Of a stretch of DNA of 64,000 bases, positions 1 to 8,075 are shown piece after piece. The DNA is from Myxococcus xanthus (GTDB lineage Bacteria > Myxococcota > Myxococcia > Myxococcales > Myxococcaceae), in NCBI RefSeq assembly GCF_900106535.1, contig NZ_FNOH01000001.1, forward strand, positions 1-64,000, in the 5' to 3' direction. The notes under the pieces are model-generated. The model was not told the origin of the DNA. It saw only the letters and a list, made by a program, of their open reading frames with translations, and did not search any database. How positions within the stretch are numbered: position 1 is the stretch's first letter; each line of letters begins with the position of its first letter. Made by a program: the position numbers and the translations under genes.

Positions 1-68
1 AAGTTAAGCCCTCCAGAGCCGATGGTACTTCGCGGGAAACCGCGCGGGAGAGTAGGTCGCTGCCGGAT
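1..68 (+). rRNA. rrf: 5S ribosomal RNA, 3' part (truncated by window edge)
   Basis: The window begins inside a 5S rRNA. The bases GTTAAGCCCTCCAGAGCC, then GATGGTACT, and the closing GGGAGAGTAGGTCGCTGCCGG at about 47-66 are the conserved 3' half of bacterial 5S rRNA, including the strand that pairs with the missing 5' end. The exact 3' end is uncertain by a few bases. An intrinsic terminator follows within about 12 bases, so this is the last gene of an rRNA operon coming in from the left. Confidence 0.93.
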
Positions 69-78
69 TCTTTTTGAG

Positions 79-114
79 AAACCCCCGGTGTCCCTCGTGG
101 ACACCGGGGGTTTT
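79..114 (+). terminator. Intrinsic terminator of the rRNA operon
   Basis: A perfect 15-bp inverted repeat (arms 79-93 and 99-113) encloses a 5-base loop. The left arm starts with AAA and the right arm ends in TTTT, so the hairpin carries its own U-tract. It sits just after the 5S end and is a textbook rho-independent terminator. Confidence 0.95.
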
Positions 115-455
115 CCGTTTTGGGGCGTATTGGGTTTCCGCGCGTCACCGCGGGCGCTGGGCCTGGCGCCGCGTGCGCAGTCGGCGCACGGCCCCACCGC
201 CAGCAGGGCCGCCGTCGTGGCCAGCACCAGCAGGTGCTCGGCTCGCGCCGCCCCTTCGCAACGCCAACCGGTTCCACTGCCGCAGCGCGGGCCCTTGAGT
301 CGCGCGCCGTGTTGCAGTGAACGTCCTCCGTCCGCTGCGAGTCGCTGCCTTCCGCTGCGACTGCCTTCGACGATTTGGATCTCCGTGTGCTGGCATTGCC
401 GCGTTCGGCTTGGTTGAGTGTGGGCTCCCCCGCTGTGTTGAGAGGAGCCTCTCGA
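115..455. other. Intergenic region between rRNA terminator and first protein gene
   Basis: About 340 bases with no convincing gene on either strand. Short open frames here have no ribosome binding site and no recognisable protein features. The promoter of the following envelope-protein gene must lie here, but I see no clear -35/-10 pair. Confidence 0.5.
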
Positions 456-899
456 ATGAAGCTGCTTCGTCCTTGCCTTGGCGCGCTGCTCGCGGCCGGC
501 CTCTTCCTCGTTCCCACGAACTCAGAGGCCGCGGTCCGTGTTGGGCTTGGGGCTGATTATTGGATTGATGACAGCGCGGTCTTCAACTTCACGCTGGGCG
601 TTGAGACGCCGCTCGCGGGGCCGCTGTCTGTTGGGGCTCGGTTCGGTGCAATGCTCATCACCGAGGGCAACGACATCGGTGTTCCGCTGGACCTGGTCCT
701 GCGTGCGAACCTCGCCAAGTCCGGCGTCTACATCGAAGGCATGGTCGGACCCTGGCTCGTGTTTGGCCGTGGCGACACCTTCCGAGCGCATGCTGCGTTT
801 GGCTTTGGCCTTCAGGGCAAGGCCGCGAGCATTGGTCTCGAGGTGGGTTACCTGGAGCCCAACCCGACCATTGGTCTGCGGCTCGGCTACAAGTTCTGA
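456..899 (+). CDS. Small secreted, outer-membrane beta-barrel-like protein
   Basis: A 147-residue protein. The ATG at 456 is preceded by GAGAGGAG and opens a clear signal peptide (MKLLRP, hydrophobic core LGALLAAGLFL, probable cleavage after NSEA). The mature part alternates polar and hydrophobic residues with many Gly and aromatic residues and ends in GLRLGYKF, a terminal aromatic typical of outer-membrane barrels. An in-frame ATG at 375 lacks a ribosome site and would bury the signal peptide. No enzymatic motif is seen. The family is not recognised; a small porin-like or structural barrel is the best reading. Confidence 0.75.
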   Translation: MKLLRPCLGALLAAGLFLVPTNSEAAVRVGLGADYWIDDSAVFNFTLGVETPLAGPLSVGARFGAMLITEGNDIGVPLDLVLRANLAKSGVYIEGMVGPWLVFGRGDTFRAHAAFGFGLQGKAASIGLEVGYLEPNPTIGLRLGYKF

Positions 900-902
900 G
901 CC

Positions 903-1109
903 TCAGTAATGCGGTGGACGCTCGTCATGACGGGCGTCCACCAGGCCGGGCTCGGCTTCCAGCTTCTGCTTGAGCCGGTCCACCTCTGCGCGCAGTTGGT
1001 CGATGACCTTCTGCTGTTCGTACAGCACGCCGCTGAGCTCCTGCAGCAGTTCCTGCTGGTGCATGTAGCGGATTTCCAGCTCGGCGATTCGCTTCTCGTC
1101 CATGGGCAC
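903..1109 (-). CDS. slyX: SlyX family protein
   Basis: A 68-residue, largely coiled-coil protein. The pattern DEKRIAELEIRYMHQQELLQEL, then L-EQQKVIDQL, matches the short SlyX family (about 65-80 residues), whose role is poorly understood. The acidic/His-rich tail ending RPPHY also fits: many SlyX proteins end in a PPHY-type motif. The start is either the ATG at 1109 or the one two codons later at 1103. It converges on the barrel gene (3 bases between stops) and is divergent from the TPR-like gene at 1170. Confidence 0.8.
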   Translation of the reverse strand: MPMDEKRIAELEIRYMHQQELLQELSGVLYEQQKVIDQLRAEVDRLKQKLEAEPGLVDARHDERPPHY

Positions 1110-1169
1110 TCACCCATATCCCGGCGAGGCGGTCTGCGTCCCTACCAGGTTGAACCTTGCTCCCTCCGC

Positions 1170-1472
1170 ATGAACGTCGACGAACACATCCAGCGTGCTC
1201 GTGAGCTGCTCGCCCGGAACCAGCCCGAGATGGCCGAGTCCGCTCTCAGCGACGCCATTGATGCCGCTATCGCCGCCGAGGACATCGTCCTGCTGACGCG
1301 GGCTCGCTTCGCTTTGGGGGAGTTGCTCTTCCATCAAGGGCGTGATGCGGAGGCGGTTCCCTACCTGCAGGCCGTCGTGCGCACCGAGCGCGTCGATGGA
1401 GCCGTGGACGTCGAGGTGAAGGCCTCCGCCCGCATGCTCCGACAGATCCGCGGCATCGAGCCTCGGGAGTAG
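1170..1472 (+). CDS. Small TPR-like helical protein
   Basis: A 100-residue soluble protein starting at ATG 1170. It has two to three helix-turn-helix hairpins with TPR-like spacing (HIQRARELLARNQPEMAES, then LTRARFALGELLFHQGRDAE). Such small TPR proteins are usually protein-binding scaffolds. No signal peptide or membrane segment. It converges with the TPR membrane protein at 1491, with 18 bases between stops. Partner unknown. Confidence 0.7.
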   Translation: MNVDEHIQRARELLARNQPEMAESALSDAIDAAIAAEDIVLLTRARFALGELLFHQGRDAEAVPYLQAVVRTERVDGAVDVEVKASARMLRQIRGIEPRE

Positions 1473-1490
1473 GTCTCCGGCCCCTTCGCG

Positions 1491-2483
1491 TCAGGGGATG
1501 CTGCAGGACTTTCGAATCAGCTCCGGCTGGCCGGAAAAGCGCCGCTCAAGGTCCATTCGCGTGAGCCGGGCATCGTCGATGCGCCGCTCCTCGACCTGAA
1601 TCGCGCAGAGGGCCGCCAGCGCCTTGGGGTCTGCCCGGTCCAGTCGGTCCGCTTGGCGCAAAGCCTCTTCTGCGGTGTCCACCTGGCCCAGCCGATGCCA
1701 GGCGAGCCCGAGCTCGAAGAAGCCCATGCTGAGCTTCGGGTCCTCGGCCACCGCCGCGCGGAAGAGCTTCACCGCTTCGGCGTCGTGCCCTTCCCGGCTA
1801 TGCACCCTGCCTTGTTCCACCAGGAACCTGGCATGCGGCAGGCGCCCTTCAAGCTTTTGGAGGACGGCCAGCGCCTCTTCGCCCCGCTTCGCCGCGCTCA
1901 GCAGGTGGACGTAGCGCAGTCCGACCAGCGGGTCGCCGGGCGCCTTTTCATGCGCCCGCTCCATCGCTTCGGCTGCGCCCACGACGTCACCGTCCTTCTC
2001 TTGTAGCTCCGCTCGGAGCAGGTCCGGCCGCGCGTCTCGTGGGGCCAGCGTCTCTGCTCGTGACAGGGCCGTGCTCACACACCGGCTCATCCGCTCGACG
2101 TCGCAGATTCTCGCCAGCAGGAGCTGGGTTTCGACCTCCAGGGGATTCCGGCGCTCCGCCTCCAAGACCAGTGCATGGGCGTCATCTGGCGCCCCATTCA
2201 GCAGCAGCGTCGCGGCTTCTCTCAGCTCCGCCGGCGTGGCCTTGGCGTCGTCCTTCATCGGCCGCAGGAAAGGGACACGCTGCGACACGCTCGACATGGC
2301 CCGTGCGATGGACAGCCGCTGCTCGGGCATGTTCCGGGAGATGAAAAGCGGAATGAGGTGGATGAGCGTCACCACGGTGCACACGATGAGCAGGCTTCGG
2401 GTCCCCCGGTTCAGCCTGCGGCGACGCGCTCCCTCTGCTTCCTGCACTTCCGATTCTCCTGGAGGCGCGCTCCGCCTCATCAT
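1491..2483 (-). CDS. Membrane-anchored TPR-repeat protein
   Basis: A 330-residue protein with a basic N-terminus (GARRRRLNRGTR), one membrane segment at about residues 28-48 (LLIVCTVVTLIHLIPLFI), then a long series of TPR units: A-L-L--GAPDDAHALVLEAE, EAMERAHEKAPGDPLVGLRY, AVKLFRAAVAEDPKLSMGFFELGLAWHRLG and EEALRQADRLDRADPKALAAL. The architecture is an inner-membrane anchor carrying a solvent-exposed TPR scaffold. The start codon is 12 bases downstream of the stop of the gene at 2496-2840, so the two are probably co-transcribed. The pathway is not apparent. Confidence 0.8.
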   Translation of the reverse strand: MMRRSAPPGESEVQEAEGARRRRLNRGTRSLLIVCTVVTLIHLIPLFISRNMPEQRLSIARAMSSVSQRVPFLRPMKDDAKATPAELREAATLLLNGAPDDAHALVLEAERRNPLEVETQLLLARICDVERMSRCVSTALSRAETLAPRDARPDLLRAELQEKDGDVVGAAEAMERAHEKAPGDPLVGLRYVHLLSAAKRGEEALAVLQKLEGRLPHARFLVEQGRVHSREGHDAEAVKLFRAAVAEDPKLSMGFFELGLAWHRLGQVDTAEEALRQADRLDRADPKALAALCAIQVEERRIDDARLTRMDLERRFSGQPELIRKSCSIP

Positions 2484-2495
2484 GCATCCCCGCTA

Positions 2496-2840
2496 CTACA
2501 CTGCCCGCAGTCTTGGACGTAGCCCCGAGGGCAGCTCCAGGCCACAGCTCCAACACAGCTCGAAGTTGCCGGGGTTCTCTTCGCGGCACCGTGGACACTC
2601 CACCGACCGCTCGGCGTGCTCTTGATTCTCCAGGAGCTCCGCCAGGAGGCCTTTTGCGTGCTCGAGGTCTTGCGGCTCCACCCACAGCTCTATCCAGGTC
2701 TCCGCACTCGGAATCTCGCCGCTCAACGGGGCAAGGGCTTCTCCGCGTACCTCTACCGCAACTCCCATGGCTTCCAGCGCACCCGCCAGAAGCCGTGCTT
2801 CTCCCACCGTGCGATGCACGGACAACTGCACACGCCTCAT
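2496..2840 (-). CDS. DUF2007-like domain plus C-terminal zinc ribbon
   Basis: A 114-residue protein. Residues about 5-70 (VHRTVGEARLLAGALEAMGVAV, then IELWVEPQDLEHAKGLLAEL) resemble the DUF2007 putative signal-transducing domain, a small ferredoxin-like fold that usually starts with movement between an x-x-A-x-x-L-x-G-L motif and ends with A--LL-E. The C-terminus carries CPRC-(10)-CWSC, a four-cysteine zinc ribbon. DUF2007 proteins with a zinc ribbon are common in bacteria and have no firm function. Upstream partner of the TPR membrane gene in a likely two-gene operon. Confidence 0.72.
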   Translation of the reverse strand: MRRVQLSVHRTVGEARLLAGALEAMGVAVEVRGEALAPLSGEIPSAETWIELWVEPQDLEHAKGLLAELLENQEHAERSVECPRCREENPGNFELCWSCGLELPSGLRPRLRAV

Positions 2841-2955
2841 GCTCCTGTCTTCACAGAAGCCGAGCTCGGCAGCAACCCCGGCTGCGGGCTTGCTCCCGCC
2901 CGCCCGAGGGGCGGCTTACCTGGGCGGGTCGCACGAGGCGTTGGGCCCTGAGGCG

Positions 2956-3381
2956 CTACTGCTCTTCTTCGCGCAACTGGTGCGGCAGCACCGCGTGTGC
3001 GCGACGCGGAGCCCAGGCATGCAGCTCGGTCGTGAGCAGGCGGTCCAGTTCCTCAAGCAGGGCGTCATAGAGGGGGCCAGCGCCCTGGGCCGGAAGCCGC
3101 TCGGCCGCGATGCGCACGCGAGGAGACTCTTCGTCCTCGAACGCGAGCGTCACCGCGAGACCGTCTGGCCCACCTGCCTGCGGAACCATGACGACGGGGG
3201 CGGGGGCGCGGCTGGCTTGTTCGAAGAGCGGGCCCAGACGTTGGATTTCCGCTCCCGTGAGGTCTCGCTCGCTGACCACCTCACCCTGCTCCAGCACCTT
3301 CAGGTGCTTCATTCCTTCCAGCCGGAGCGCCTGTGCGCCCGTGTTCGTTCGCCCACTGCGCTCGTACGTGACCGTCCTCAC
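2956..3381 (-). CDS. Hypothetical protein, weakly emfourin-like
   Basis: A 141-residue soluble protein without signal peptide. It begins MRTVTYERSGRTNTGAQ and alternates short strands with an acidic helical C-terminal part (LYDALLEELDRLLTTEL). The start resembles protealysin-inhibitor (emfourin)-type proteins, which are about 100-120 residues and also begin with a strand reading -x-ERSGG, but the match is weak and no protealysin-like metallopeptidase lies next to it. The family remains open. Confidence 0.6.
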   Translation of the reverse strand: MRTVTYERSGRTNTGAQALRLEGMKHLKVLEQGEVVSERDLTGAEIQRLGPLFEQASRAPAPVVMVPQAGGPDGLAVTLAFEDEESPRVRIAAERLPAQGAGPLYDALLEELDRLLTTELHAWAPRRAHAVLPHQLREEEQ

Positions 3382-3592
3382 GCCGCGTCACCTCCTGGGG
3401 CACGAGGTAGGCACCCTTGCTCGCCGCCGCATCCTGCAAAGCCGCGGCTCGCGCATTCCGTGTCCGACGCCGGGCGATGTCGTGTGCTTCCCGACACCGG
3501 ACGAACACCTCCGCACGAGTGTTTCCACCTGGGCCGCTTCCTAGTTTCAGGCCTCCCCGGCACTTTCGCTTGGGGACTCCCGAGGTAGGTCC

Positions 3593-3820
3593 ATGAGCAA
3601 GGACAGCGGCAAGAACCAGAACGACCAGCGCGCCAACTCCAAGAATCCCAACAACCCCGCGCACAAGGCGTCGCAGGACAACCGCTCCAACCAAATGAAC
3701 CCCAACAGCCCTCGGCAGTCGGGCAACAACCCCAATGGCGGGAGCAGCAACAGCGGGAACAACTCGACGGGGGGGAACCCCGCGGCGAACTCGTCTGGCT
3801 CCTCGCACAACAAGAGCTGA
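3593..3820 (+). CDS. Small Asn/Ser/Gly-rich hydrophilic protein
   Basis: A 75-residue, almost wholly polar protein. The N-terminal half has a repeated N-P-N/N-N-P theme (KNPNNPAHKASQDNRSNQMN); the second half is a Ser/Asn/Gly low-complexity tail. There is no hydrophobic core, so it is probably disordered. The ATG at 3593 is preceded by GAGGTAGGTCC. Synonymous positions are strongly G/C, which argues it is truly coded in this frame. Function unknown; such proteins could be stress-protective or spore-associated, but nothing here proves it. Confidence 0.7.
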   Translation: MSKDSGKNQNDQRANSKNPNNPAHKASQDNRSNQMNPNSPRQSGNNPNGGSSNSGNNSTGGNPAANSSGSSHNKS

Positions 3821-3871
3821 GCTTTGAAGGACTCCAGGCCCAGGGAGGGTCGGCCCCGGGCCTGGGGGTTC

Positions 3872-3914
3872 ATGCTGGCGCGGTGGCCGGCCGTTCGTGC
3901 CACCGCGCCAGCAT
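3872..3914. terminator. Long hairpin between convergent genes
   Basis: A perfect 15-bp stem (ATGCTGGCGCGGTGG at 3872-3886 with its complement at 3900-3914) around a 13-base loop. It lies between the stop of the Asn-rich gene (+) and the stop of the lipoprotein gene (-), so it can serve both strands. There is no U-tract, as is common in high-GC genomes. Confidence 0.7.
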
Positions 3915-3926
3915 CCCTCCGCGTGG

Positions 3927-4766
3927 TCAGCGTGCCCGGGGCTCGCACTCACCTTCGCCGCGGTAGTGCCCCAGGTTGCGCGTCAGCGCCGTGACGAAGT
4001 CGCGCAGCGTCTGCACGTTGCCCACGCCACCCGTGCCGTACTGCCCTGCCGGCAGCTCCGTCAGGTCCACCGCCGCCAGCTCCTCAAGCGTCACCTCTCC
4101 GTCGGGACCCGCGATGCCCATGCTGTCCGCGGCGGCCAGCGCGTCGAAGCGCATCTGCGCGTCCGGCGACTGCAGGTCGTCGAAGAAGAGGTGGTCGCCG
4201 TGGATGGTGAGCTGCACTGTCTCCTCGCCGTCCTTGGGCACCGTTACGCCCGCGCCCAGGCCCGGGCTCTCGCAGTGCTCGTAGACGGTGTTGGTGGTGA
4301 AGCCCCAGGCGAAGCGCTTGGTCTGCTCACCCTTGGTCGCCCTGCCCTCCATGTAGACGGAGTAGCCGCCGTCCTTCATCCGCGTGACGTCCGCGGCGTC
4401 CGCGTTGCCCGCAACCGCGTTGGTGTTGGGCGCGATGGCGAAGCTGACGTGGTCCCACTCCTGGGCCGGTACGTCGCGGAACGTCTCCACCACCACCGGG
4501 CCGGGCTTGTGCACGTCGAATACCCGCGCCTGCATCATCTCGATGGCGGTCTCGTCGTGGTTGCCGACTTTCACCTCGCCGAGCACCACGAGGAACTTGC
4601 TGAAGCGCACCGTCCAGCCGTCCACGATGCCGTCCTCGCCACCCACGGCCGCGGGAATCTCCTTCTCGATGTAGTCCTCGCCATAGGTGGTGAACGTCAC
4701 CGTGCCCGCGCCGTCGCTGCACGCCATCAGTCCCAGACAGGAAAGCCCCAGCATCCACTTCTTCAT
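3927..4766 (-). CDS. Lipoprotein, third gene of TonB-receptor operon
   Basis: A 279-residue lipoprotein. The ATG at 4766 opens MKKWMLGLSCLGLMACS, a signal peptide with lipobox LMAC; an in-frame ATG seven codons upstream is less likely. The mature protein looks beta-rich (WTVRFSKFLVVLGEVKVG, WDHVSFAIAPNTNAVAG) and contains a GPDGEVTLEEL stretch. Its start overlaps the stop of the preceding lipoprotein gene by ATGA, so translation is coupled. Family not recognised. With the TonB receptor and the His-rich protein it probably binds or passes on the same ligand, perhaps a metal. Confidence 0.75.
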   Translation of the reverse strand: MKKWMLGLSCLGLMACSDGAGTVTFTTYGEDYIEKEIPAAVGGEDGIVDGWTVRFSKFLVVLGEVKVGNHDETAIEMMQARVFDVHKPGPVVVETFRDVPAQEWDHVSFAIAPNTNAVAGNADAADVTRMKDGGYSVYMEGRATKGEQTKRFAWGFTTNTVYEHCESPGLGAGVTVPKDGEETVQLTIHGDHLFFDDLQSPDAQMRFDALAAADSMGIAGPDGEVTLEELAAVDLTELPAGQYGTGGVGNVQTLRDFVTALTRNLGHYRGEGECEPRAR

Positions 4767-5521
4767 TGCGCAGCTCCTTCCACCCACGTCACGACGTAGG
4801 CAGTGGTGTCTTCCACGCCGCGCACCAGCGCGTTCTGCGCCTGGCTGTCGGCGGGGAAGGTGTAGACGCCATCCGCGTCCAAATCGGTCGCGGTGGCGAA
4901 GTCAATGCGGCCCAGCCACGTCCCCAGCTTCACGGCGATGCGCACACGGCCCGCCTCCATCCCCAGCGACTTCTCGAAGCGCACGCCCTGAATGGGCTTG
5001 GGCAGGCTCGTCAGCGCGTCGAAGCGCCGCTCGACGCCCTCCGCGTTGCGCGCCGTGCCGCGAACGCGCATCGCCTGGCCGCTCAGCACGCCCTGGGCGT
5101 CGGTGGCCTGCGTGGGGGCCGTCAGCGTCAGCTCCATGGAGCCGTACTCGCCCGTCACCGCGCTCGCGTCGCCCAGCGTGGCGCCGGTGAGCAGGTCCAC
5201 GGTGTGGGTGGTCAGCATCTCGGCCAGCGCGTCGCCCGGTGAGTAGTGTCCGGGGTGCGCATAGGCCGTGCCGCCGATGAGCGTGTACCAGTCGAAGCGG
5301 CGGGCCGTCAGCGCGCGGCCTTCAAAGAAGCGCACCGGGCCCACGGAGAGGTGCGCGGACTCCACCGTCACCGTCCAGCCTCGCTCGTTGGCGCCTGTCA
5401 TGGGCGTGGACGTCACCTCCACGGGAAAGGTGCGCCGCTCCGCTTCGCTGCCACAGCCGCTCAGGACCGTGGCAGAGGCGGCCAGGGCCAGCGCGCCGGT
5501 GAGGATGTGTCTGCGATTCAT
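4763..5521 (-). CDS. Lipoprotein, second gene of TonB-receptor operon
   Basis: A 252-residue lipoprotein. The signal peptide MNRRHILTGALALAASATVLSGC has a twin-Arg-like start and lipobox LSGC. The mature domain shares the theme GWTVTVESAHLSVGPVRF with the downstream lipoprotein (GWTVRFSKFLVVLGEVKV), so the two may be distant paralogues. AHPGHYSPGDALAEM contains His residues that could bind metal. It overlaps both neighbours by ATGA (5518-5521 and 4763-4766), so the three genes are translationally coupled. Function by context only: periplasmic partner of the TonB receptor. Confidence 0.75.
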   Translation of the reverse strand: MNRRHILTGALALAASATVLSGCGSEAERRTFPVEVTSTPMTGANERGWTVTVESAHLSVGPVRFFEGRALTARRFDWYTLIGGTAYAHPGHYSPGDALAEMLTTHTVDLLTGATLGDASAVTGEYGSMELTLTAPTQATDAQGVLSGQAMRVRGTARNAEGVERRFDALTSLPKPIQGVRFEKSLGMEAGRVRIAVKLGTWLGRIDFATATDLDADGVYTFPADSQAQNALVRGVEDTTAYVVTWVEGAAQ

Positions 5522-7929
5522 AGGTGGACCTCCAGGGAGAGCGAGGCCATCCGAGGCGACCCCGCGGTGAAATGTCTTGCCGGGACGAGGCTCGCCGCGG
5601 CGGCAGGGTCGAAACGCGAGCCGTAGACGAACTCGCCATCCCTCCAGCGCGCGTCGAGCAGGTTCGAGACCTCCAGCCTCAGCCCCAGCTCGCCCCGGCG
5701 GATGGCGACGTGCGCATCCGCGAGGAACACGGTGGCGCTGCGCTCACTGAAGGGCAGCGGGCGTGGACCGATGAAGGTGAGCCCCGTGCCCAGCGACAGC
5801 GTGCTACCGCCGAACCCCGTCCAGGTCAGCGGGCCGTCCCAACCCACGTCGGCGCGCGCGACGAAGGGCGCGAAGTAGGGCAGCAGCGTGTCCGAGGCTC
5901 GCACGTAGGCGTGGGCGAACGTGGCGCTGACCGAGGTGACGAGTCCTTGCAGTGGACGGGCCTGGAGCGCGGCGGAGACGCCCGAGCGCAACGTCTGGCC
6001 CGTGTACACCGTCGTGCCCACGGTGTGGTCGAAGAAGAAGTCGTTGTCCACCTGCGAGCCGAAGAGGCTGAGCTGCAGGGCCCAGTGCTCGCCGTCCTTG
6101 CGCGAGCCCAGCTCCGCGCCTCGGATGGAGACGAAGGGGGCGCGCTCGCCCTCCGAGAGGCTGCGTGCCTGCGGCGAGCGGAATCCGTCACCGTAGCTGG
6201 CGAACAGGCGCCAGGCGTCCGCGTCATCTCCCAGCGCGTACTCCACGCCCGCCTTCGCGCCCAGGTGGACGCCGAAGGCACTGCGCGAATAGCCCTGTCC
6301 GTCGTAGTAGCGCGGATCTCGGAAGGCGAGCGCGTCGAAGACCTCCACACCCAACGCGTCCGCGCGCCCCCCCAACCGGAAGCTCCAGCGGCCCAGTGGC
6401 ATGCGGGCCTCGGCCCAGCCCCAGACGTCCGTCTGGGTGAATGCCGCGTCAATCTCGTCCGAGAAGAAGGTGCCGTCGGATTCGCGGTAGCGCCGCTGCG
6501 TCTGCTCCACGCTGTCTCGCCGTGCGCCCAATCCCAGCTCCAGCGCGACCGGGCGACCGAAGGCCGTCACCGACCTCCGATGCTCGGCGCGGGCGCCCAG
6601 CGTGGTGGCGTTGTTCGTCTGCTCCAGGCCGTCACCGCGCTCGTCGACACGGAAGCCCGTGAAGTTGTTGCGCAGCCGCAGGTCCGAGAGGATGCCGAAG
6701 ACCTCCAGCTTCGTGCGCCCGTTCCCCGTGCGCGGCAGGTCCACGCCGAGCAGCAATTGGTGCCGCGACACCGAGCCGCCCTGCCGGCCCAGGGCGGCGG
6801 AGAAGAAGTCGCTCCGGCCCGAAAGCAGGTCGTCCTCGCGCACCACGCCCGGGGAGTCGAAGCGCGTGACGTAGCTGCCTGCGAGTGCGCGGACCGTCAG
6901 CCCGTCTCCGAGTGTCGCGTTGGCCTGGGCGAGGAGAGAGGCGCGGCCGTAGCCTCGCTGAGCGCCGAAGCCTCTGCCTTCGCCCAGCTCCACCGCGGCG
7001 AAGGTTCCCGCGTCGTCTCCTGGCCGCACCGTGGCCACGAGCCGACGCTGGCCGTACTGGCCGAGTGTCCCCAGGAGGTGGACGCCGGGCTCGGCGACGC
7101 CCAGATTCATGCGAACCGTTCCCGCGACGGCGAAGTCACCCTGCGCGGCGCGGTACGAACCTTCCGTCACTTCGAGCGTCTGCACGACCTCTGGGATGAC
7201 GAAGTTGATGTCCGCGTAGCCCAGCGCGTGGATGTGGCTCACCTCGTTCACTGGCAGGCCGCCGACGTCGAGTTCCACGTCCTGGCCGTGCAGCGCGTCG
7301 AAGCCTCGGAGGAAGAGCTGCTGGGCCTTGCCCTCTCCGCTGTGCTGCGAGGCCACGAGGCCAGGGACGGCTCGCAGGAGGTCCACCGCGTTCCTGCGTG
7401 GCGCCGCGTCCAAGATGTCCCGGCCCAGTGTCACCTCGGACGCGCTTTGCGCGGGACGCGCGCCCCGCACCACCGTGGACTTTGACGGCGGCTCCTTGGC
7501 CTCGAAGTCGGATGCGCTGGTGAGGGATGCCTCCTGCTCCGAGGGGAGAGGATGGGAGCTTGTCTCCTCCGACGAGGGGACGTCGGCGGTTTGGGTGATG
7601 GGGTGAGGGGGGGATGCTTCCTTGGGAAGCTGTCCGGGCTCGTTGGCTGGGGATGCGTCCGCTTCCGCCGGAGAGTTCACGGACGTGATGGCGCTGGCTG
7701 CGGGTGGGGCCTGGCGCTCCGTGTTCACGAATGGCGGCACGTCGTCATGTGCGCTCGTGCCCGTGCCTGCCGCGGCATGCTCGGACGCGGGAGATGGCTC
7801 TCGTGCCGCATCTGGTGGACGGTTCGAGGGCGACAGGGCGAGGACACACGACGACATTGCGGCAACGAGGAGCACGGGCACGTACGGACACACGGCGGCG
7901 CAGGCCCCATGCTGCGGCGTCTTGCTCAC
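5518..7929 (-). CDS. TonB-dependent outer-membrane receptor
   Basis: About 803 residues from the GTG at 7929 (ATG at 7974 is the outer limit). It has an N-terminal signal region, a Pro/Ser/Glu-rich linker of some 130 residues, then a plug domain (VTLGRDILDAAPRRNAVDLL-AVPGL, QQLFLRGFDALHGQDVELDVGG, VIPEVVQTLEVTEGSYRAAQGDFAVAGTV) and a long beta-barrel ending in SLEVHL. Such receptors import scarce ligands, using TonB energy. The plug lists several His residues (NEVSHIHALGYADI). The long low-complexity linker before the plug is unusual. Co-transcribed with two lipoproteins and behind a His-rich membrane protein, which points to a metal or metal chelate as ligand (inference). Confidence 0.88.
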   Translation of the reverse strand: MSKTPQHGACAAVCPYVPVLLVAAMSSCVLALSPSNRPPDAAREPSPASEHAAAGTGTSAHDDVPPFVNTERQAPPAASAITSVNSPAEADASPANEPGQLPKEASPPHPITQTADVPSSEETSSHPLPSEQEASLTSASDFEAKEPPSKSTVVRGARPAQSASEVTLGRDILDAAPRRNAVDLLRAVPGLVASQHSGEGKAQQLFLRGFDALHGQDVELDVGGLPVNEVSHIHALGYADINFVIPEVVQTLEVTEGSYRAAQGDFAVAGTVRMNLGVAEPGVHLLGTLGQYGQRRLVATVRPGDDAGTFAAVELGEGRGFGAQRGYGRASLLAQANATLGDGLTVRALAGSYVTRFDSPGVVREDDLLSGRSDFFSAALGRQGGSVSRHQLLLGVDLPRTGNGRTKLEVFGILSDLRLRNNFTGFRVDERGDGLEQTNNATTLGARAEHRRSVTAFGRPVALELGLGARRDSVEQTQRRYRESDGTFFSDEIDAAFTQTDVWGWAEARMPLGRWSFRLGGRADALGVEVFDALAFRDPRYYDGQGYSRSAFGVHLGAKAGVEYALGDDADAWRLFASYGDGFRSPQARSLSEGERAPFVSIRGAELGSRKDGEHWALQLSLFGSQVDNDFFFDHTVGTTVYTGQTLRSGVSAALQARPLQGLVTSVSATFAHAYVRASDTLLPYFAPFVARADVGWDGPLTWTGFGGSTLSLGTGLTFIGPRPLPFSERSATVFLADAHVAIRRGELGLRLEVSNLLDARWRDGEFVYGSRFDPAAAASLVPARHFTAGSPRMASLSLEVHL

Positions 7930-8075
7930 GCTCGGACCTCGCGCGGCGCACGACGCCCCAGGGAGTGGCCCCACCGGGACGGGTTCAGAAGTGAGTCAGC
8001 AAGAGAAGGACACTCGGACCCATGCGTGCCCCGCACGCGTGGCTCCCTGCGTTGGCTGCGAGAGGGTGATGACGG

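Noticed and set aside
3382-3592. Possible small genes between the emfourin-like gene and the Asn-rich gene.
   Set aside because: Short frames have no ribosome site and poor codon bias.
5524-7485. A 653-codon open frame antisense to the TonB receptor gene.
   Set aside because: It mirrors the receptor gene, has Arg/His/Gln-rich low-complexity translation, no ribosome site and no domain. It is a GC-bias shadow.
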